From the NCBI GenBank assembly GCA_016929465.1, contig JAFGIT010000344.1, positions 1-10,470 on the forward strand: 10,470 bases of DNA, given 5' to 3'. The notes beneath the pieces were generated by a model. It was not told where the DNA came from and did not search any database. It saw only the letters and a program-made list of their open reading frames with translations. Source of the stretch: JAFGIT01 sp016929465 [NCBI: Candidatus Coatesbacteria bacterium] (lineage in GTDB: Bacteria; B130-G9). The position numbers and the translations under genes were made by a program. Positions 7,610 through 10,470 of the stretch are shown here, piece after piece; within the stretch, counting starts at the first letter, position 1, and each line of letters opens with the position of its first letter.

Positions 7610-8335
7610 ATGCGACCTAAGCGGGGGATGCGAGGGCTTTCGGCGCAACTGCTTCTGGCGGTATTCCTTTCACTAGTTTTTACTGCGACGTTTTCGATTG
7701 GCGAGCTCGCTAGTATTCCCGGCGATGACGGCGTCATACGAATAGTCCCCAAAAGCGAAGTAGTTTCTAAGACTTCGTTGACAAAATTCGACGCATCTCA
7801 GAAATCTCGCTACTGGGATTTCGATGGTCGGAGACCCACTTTCTCGCAGCTTAGCGCGATGATCAAGGCAACCGCGATTAGGCATGGATTGGACCCGGCG
7901 TTCGTGATGGCGCTTATAAAGGTCGAATCCAACTTCAATCCGTATGCTTTATCGTGCAAGGGTGCGAGAGGTTTGATGCAGCTGATACCTTCCACCGCAA
8001 ACATGTATGGGCTCAAGAATTACTACGATCCGGTGGCCAACGTGGATGCTGGTGTCAGGCATCTCAAGATGCTATTCCGGAGGTACGACCACGATATCGA
8101 TCTCATCCTGGCGGCGTATAATGCAGGTTCTGGAGCTGTGGAGCGGCACGGCGGGGTCCCACCGTACGATGAGACTCTAAGATTCATCAAGAAGGTCAAG
8201 GCTGCCTATCGATTCTTCGGAGGGGAAGTCAAGCTCGCGGAGCGCATCGGGACATTCTCCGGATCAGGGGGGCTGTATCGATCCGTTAAGGATGACGGGA
8301 CGATAATCATACGCGAGTTTCCTGGCAAACGGTAG
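7610..8335 (+). CDS. Exported lytic transglycosylase (SLT domain, family 1)
   Basis: This 241-residue protein begins with a basic segment (MRPKRGMRG) and a hydrophobic stretch (about 10-30), an export signal or membrane anchor. The SLT (Slt70-type) domain spans about 78-205. ALIKVESNFNP (101-111) contains the predicted catalytic Glu106, and it is followed by GARGLMQLIPSTA (118-130), DAGVRHLKMLFRRYD (146-160), LAAYNAGSGAV (167-177) and PPYDETLRFIKKV (184-196). Such enzymes cut the MurNAc-GlcNAc bond of peptidoglycan, leaving 1,6-anhydro-MurNAc, in wall remodelling or to make room for envelope machines. A C-terminal tail, LYRSVKDDGTIIIREFP (222-238), resembles the short DUF4124-like 'Y-x(3)-D-x-G-x(3)-F' element that often accompanies SLT domains, usually at the N-terminus. 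A related DDGVIRIVP sits at 39-47. It starts 11 bases after alaS and is followed 26 bases later by a YidD-family gene. Confidence 0.92.
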   Translation: MRPKRGMRGLSAQLLLAVFLSLVFTATFSIGELASIPGDDGVIRIVPKSEVVSKTSLTKFDASQKSRYWDFDGRRPTFSQLSAMIKATAIRHGLDPAFVMALIKVESNFNPYALSCKGARGLMQLIPSTANMYGLKNYYDPVANVDAGVRHLKMLFRRYDHDIDLILAAYNAGSGAVERHGGVPPYDETLRFIKKVKAAYRFFGGEVKLAERIGTFSGSGGLYRSVKDDGTIIIREFPGKR

Positions 8336-8361
8336 CTCTCTTATATCTCCGGGGTGCCGAG

Positions 8362-8811
8362 ATGCTCAATTTCGGGGAATGCTTCTCTTCCTCTTTCAAT
8401 AGGCCTGGCCTGGGATTCTCGGTGGTCGTTCTCGCGTTGATACTCGGCTGCAATTCGCTTGCTGGGGATATCGCGTCGCAAACACTCTCCGACGACGAAA
8501 AAGCACCCAGAGCGCCTGTCTGCTGCAAGTTGATAGGCCTATATCAAAGGGCTATCTCTCCGATTGGAGCGAATTCGTGCCGCATGAATCCATCCTGCTC
8601 GGAATACTCACGTCAGGCTTTTGCGAGATATGGCTTTGCACGCGGCATGCTTCTCACAACGGACAGGCTGATGCGAGACACGTTTTTCTCGGGATCGGAT
8701 TACCCCTTGACCTTCGTGGGCGGGAAGTGGCTATATCACGACCCATTGTCGGAGAACACGTTCTGGTGGAGCAGATATAAGGGTAGGACAGTTGTCGGAC
8801 ATAAGGAATGA
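8362..8811 (+). CDS. YidD-family protein with N-terminal signal/lipobox-like segment
   Basis: Residues 54-120 of this 149-residue protein match the YidD (DUF37, membrane protein insertion efficiency factor) family: LIGLYQRAISPIGANSCRMNPSCSEYSRQAFARYGFARG (57-95), including the CR-x-NPSCSEY core with Cys73 and Cys79, then DRLMRDTFFSGSDYP. Standard YidD is about 70-90 residues, amphipathic, cytoplasmic-side, and encoded between rnpA and yidC, where it helps membrane protein insertion. This copy differs in three ways. It has an extra N-terminal ~50 residues with a hydrophobic run (19-30) ending in LALILGC, a lipobox-like site at Cys30. It has a C-terminal extension (121-149) rich in Trp and Tyr. 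And it sits between a lytic transglycosylase and a histidine kinase. The domain call is firm. Whether it acts like classical YidD, or is exported or lipid-anchored, is open. GGGG at 8351-8354 may serve as the ribosome site for the ATG at 8362. Confidence 0.83.
   Translation: MLNFGECFSSSFNRPGLGFSVVVLALILGCNSLAGDIASQTLSDDEKAPRAPVCCKLIGLYQRAISPIGANSCRMNPSCSEYSRQAFARYGFARGMLLTTDRLMRDTFFSGSDYPLTFVGGKWLYHDPLSENTFWWSRYKGRTVVGHKE
8779..8783 (+). promoter_or_regulatory. Ribosome binding site supporting the TTG start of the histidine kinase
   Basis: AAGGG lies eight bases before TTG 8792; a second purine block, AGGA at 8785-8788, is also present but very close to the start. The site lies inside the 3' end of the YidD-family gene. 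It favours TTG 8792 over the next in-frame ATG (8954), which would remove most of the Cys-rich domain. Confidence 0.45.
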
Positions 8812-10470
8812 TCCAGAGCTTCCCGAGTGCTGGGAGATAAGGCAATGCAAAGCCACAGAATGCCCTCTCTATGGAAAATCGGGAGTAGCATGCTGGCTGG
8901 TTGACAACTCGCTTTGCGAGGGCAGAGGCCGCCCATTCGAAGACAGGTTCCTGATGATCTGCTCTCGATGCCCGGCATACCTCGAGGTGAGGAAGAGGGC
9001 AGAAGGGCGCCGTATCGCCGACAAGACGATACTGGCTACATTCGATAGGATGGTCAACAACCTCTACTCCTATCACATATCACTCAAGGAGACCAACAGG
9101 ATACTCGCCCAGAAGATATCCACGCTGCGTTCCGTCCAGGATGTGAGCGAGGCTCTACTGGGACCATTCAATAGAGATGAAGTGCTTTATATGGTGCTGA
9201 CCGCACTGACGGCTGGCGAGGGCTTTGGCTTCAATAGAGCGTTTCTATTCCTCGCTGATGAAGTCAGGGGGATGCTCTCCGGAGAACTGGCAGTCGGCCC
9301 CTCGGACCATGAGGAGGCGACGCGGATCTGGGGCCGTCTATCTGATGAGAAGAGGCCACTGAAGGAGCTTCTACGGTCACACGGCGACAACGGGCGCAAA
9401 AACAAGATAAGCAAGAAGGTTCGAGCGATTGAATTCCCTATAGAGGATCGGAGCAATGTGCTCGTTCAGTCCTTGCTGGAGAATCGGACCATAAATGTCC
9501 CCGATGTCTCGTCTGACGAGCGTTCATGGAAAGTAGCCGCGGGAATAGAGACGGAGGCTTTCGCCGTATTCCCATTGGTTAAGGACCAGCGGCGCATCGG
9601 CGCGATCGTGGTCGATAACTTCGTCACCCGGGCCCCGATCCTCGACGAAGACCTCGAGCCACTGGCTCCTTTCACTTCATTTGCATCGATTGCGATAGAC
9701 TCCGCATCCCTTCACGACAAGCTGCAACAGCAGGTAGTCGAGCTGGGCAGTGCTCATAAAAGGCTGCGCAGCCAGAGACAGATCATCGCCAGATCGGAGC
9801 AGCTCGCTGAGATGGGGCGCCTGACCGCGGACCTCGCACACGAGATAAGGAATCCGATGACGCTTATTGGCGGGTTCGCGAGGGTGCTAAGCCGCAAATT
9901 GCCCAAAGGAAGCGACCTTCACAAAAAGGCCGAGATAATCGTGGATGAGATAACGAGGTTAGAGGCACTGCTAACCGATGCATTGAAGATCGCGAAGGAT
10001 GAGAAGCCGCGTCTGGAGCCCGAAAATGTCAATTTCCTTGTGATGGAAGTCCTGAATCTGATCTCATCAGAGTGCAAGAAGCAATCGATACGTGTAATAA
10101 AGAAACTCGACAATGGTCTTCCAACGATAATGGTTGACAGATATAAGCTGAAAGAGGTTCTAATTAACCTGCTGCAGAATGCGATGCAATCAATGCCCGA
10201 TGGCGGCATAATAACAGTTGCATCCGTTCAGCGGGACGGCAATCTTCTTCTGGAGATCGCTGACACAGGTGTTGGAATAGAGGAAAGCGAACTGGACAAG
10301 ATCTTCAACCCATTCTATACGTCGAGGCCCGGAGGCACGGGACTCGGGCTCTCTCTGGCGAACCGTATCATCGAGATGATGTCCGGCCGGATATCGGTCG
10401 AAAGCAGGATGGGCCAAGGATCGAAATTCACTTTGATGCTTCCTTTGAAAACCGTCGGAACCGGAAATGG
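8792..10470 (+). CDS. Cytoplasmic sensor histidine kinase: Cys-rich two-CW domain, GAF, HisKA, HATPase (3' end outside window)
   Basis: An open frame runs from after a TGA at 8708 to the window edge, giving 559 codons from TTG 8792 with no stop. Order of domains: a Cys-rich segment with Cys at 13, 19, 24, 34, 42, 57 and 60 (CWEIRQC, ECPLYG, ACW, CSRCPAY), matching the 'two-CW' pattern; a helical linker (64-110); a GAF domain (about 112-306) with GFNRAFLFLADE; a coiled linker (306-337); HisKA with phosphoacceptor His350 in HEIRNPM; and the HATPase domain with the N box Asn459/Asn463 (INLLQNAMQSM), DTGVG from Asp491, and GGTGLGLSLANRIIEMMSG from about 513. No membrane helix is visible, so it should sense an intracellular signal, perhaps redox or metal through the Cys cluster or a small ligand through GAF. 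The start overlaps the YidD-family gene by 20 bases. The cut is near the end of the ATPase domain; whether a receiver domain or partner regulator follows cannot be seen. Confidence 0.88.
   Translation, partial: MSDIRNDPELPECWEIRQCKATECPLYGKSGVACWLVDNSLCEGRGRPFEDRFLMICSRCPAYLEVRKRAEGRRIADKTILATFDRMVNNLYSYHISLKETNRILAQKISTLRSVQDVSEALLGPFNRDEVLYMVLTALTAGEGFGFNRAFLFLADEVRGMLSGELAVGPSDHEEATRIWGRLSDEKRPLKELLRSHGDNGRKNKISKKVRAIEFPIEDRSNVLVQSLLENRTINVPDVSSDERSWKVAAGIETEAFAVFPLVKDQRRIGAIVVDNFVTRAPILDEDLEPLAPFTSFASIAIDSASLHDKLQQQVVELGSAHKRLRSQRQIIARSEQLAEMGRLTADLAHEIRNPMTLIGGFARVLSRKLPKGSDLHKKAEIIVDEITRLEALLTDALKIAKDEKPRLEPENVNFLVMEVLNLISSECKKQSIRVIKKLDNGLPTIMVDRYKLKEVLINLLQNAMQSMPDGGIITVASVQRDGNLLLEIADTGVGIEESELDKIFNPFYTSRPGGTGLGLSLANRIIEMMSGRISVESRMGQGSKFTLMLPLKTVGTGN

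Noticed and set aside
8654-9076. 140-residue open frame on the - strand spanning the end of the YidD-family gene and the kinase N-terminus
   Set aside because: The forward frames encode clear YidD and two-CW motifs. The reverse translation has no family resemblance.
1-10470. CRISPR arrays, tRNA/rRNA genes, insertion sequences, phage or defence genes
   Set aside because: No regularly spaced repeats, tRNA-like cloverleaf, transposase motif or terminal inverted repeats were seen on either strand by eye. Very weak or short signals could still be missed.

Overview
The window is a tightly packed stretch of bacterial chromosome with nine protein genes, all on the + strand and mostly separated by gaps under 60 bases or overlapping. 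It looks Gram-negative. Evidence for this is a type IV pilus retraction ATPase, a family 1 lytic transglycosylase with an export signal, and a cytoplasmic histidine kinase with an N-terminal Cys-rich 'two-CW'-type domain plus GAF, an architecture I associate mainly with Desulfobacterota (former Deltaproteobacteria) and neighbouring candidate phyla. Base composition is moderately GC-rich, with free use of ATA, AGA and AGG codons. The phylum is an inference; there is no rRNA or other phylogenetic marker beyond alaS and recX.

Left block (1-3079): the C-terminal half of a UbiA-type membrane prenyltransferase, a DPM1-like family 2 glycosyltransferase, and a large polytopic membrane protein of the GT39/ArnT type. 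The last two look like a donor-maker and donor-user pair: the soluble enzyme would load a sugar onto polyprenyl phosphate, and the membrane enzyme would use that lipid-linked sugar on the periplasmic side. This block probably serves envelope glycosylation.

A 140-base gap (3080-3219) with a plausible sigma70-type promoter then separates the second block: pilT (twitching motility ATPase), recX (RecA regulator), alaS (alanyl-tRNA synthetase, overlapping recX by 17 bases), an exported lytic transglycosylase, a YidD-family protein with an N-terminal hydrophobic/lipobox segment, and a two-CW/GAF histidine kinase that runs off the right edge. Spacing and overlaps suggest these six genes are largely co-transcribed. 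recX next to alaS is a familiar bacterial arrangement, but recA is not in the window.

I found no CRISPR array, transposase, phage gene, tRNA, rRNA or clear terminator. No gap exceeds 140 bases. Most of the window is recognisable housekeeping or envelope biology, and I see no convincing undescribed multi-gene system. The points most worth checking are the signal-bearing, displaced YidD-family protein, the Cys-rich kinase with a TTG start, the long N-terminal extension of the GT39-like protein, and the duplicated short motif at both ends of the transglycosylase.
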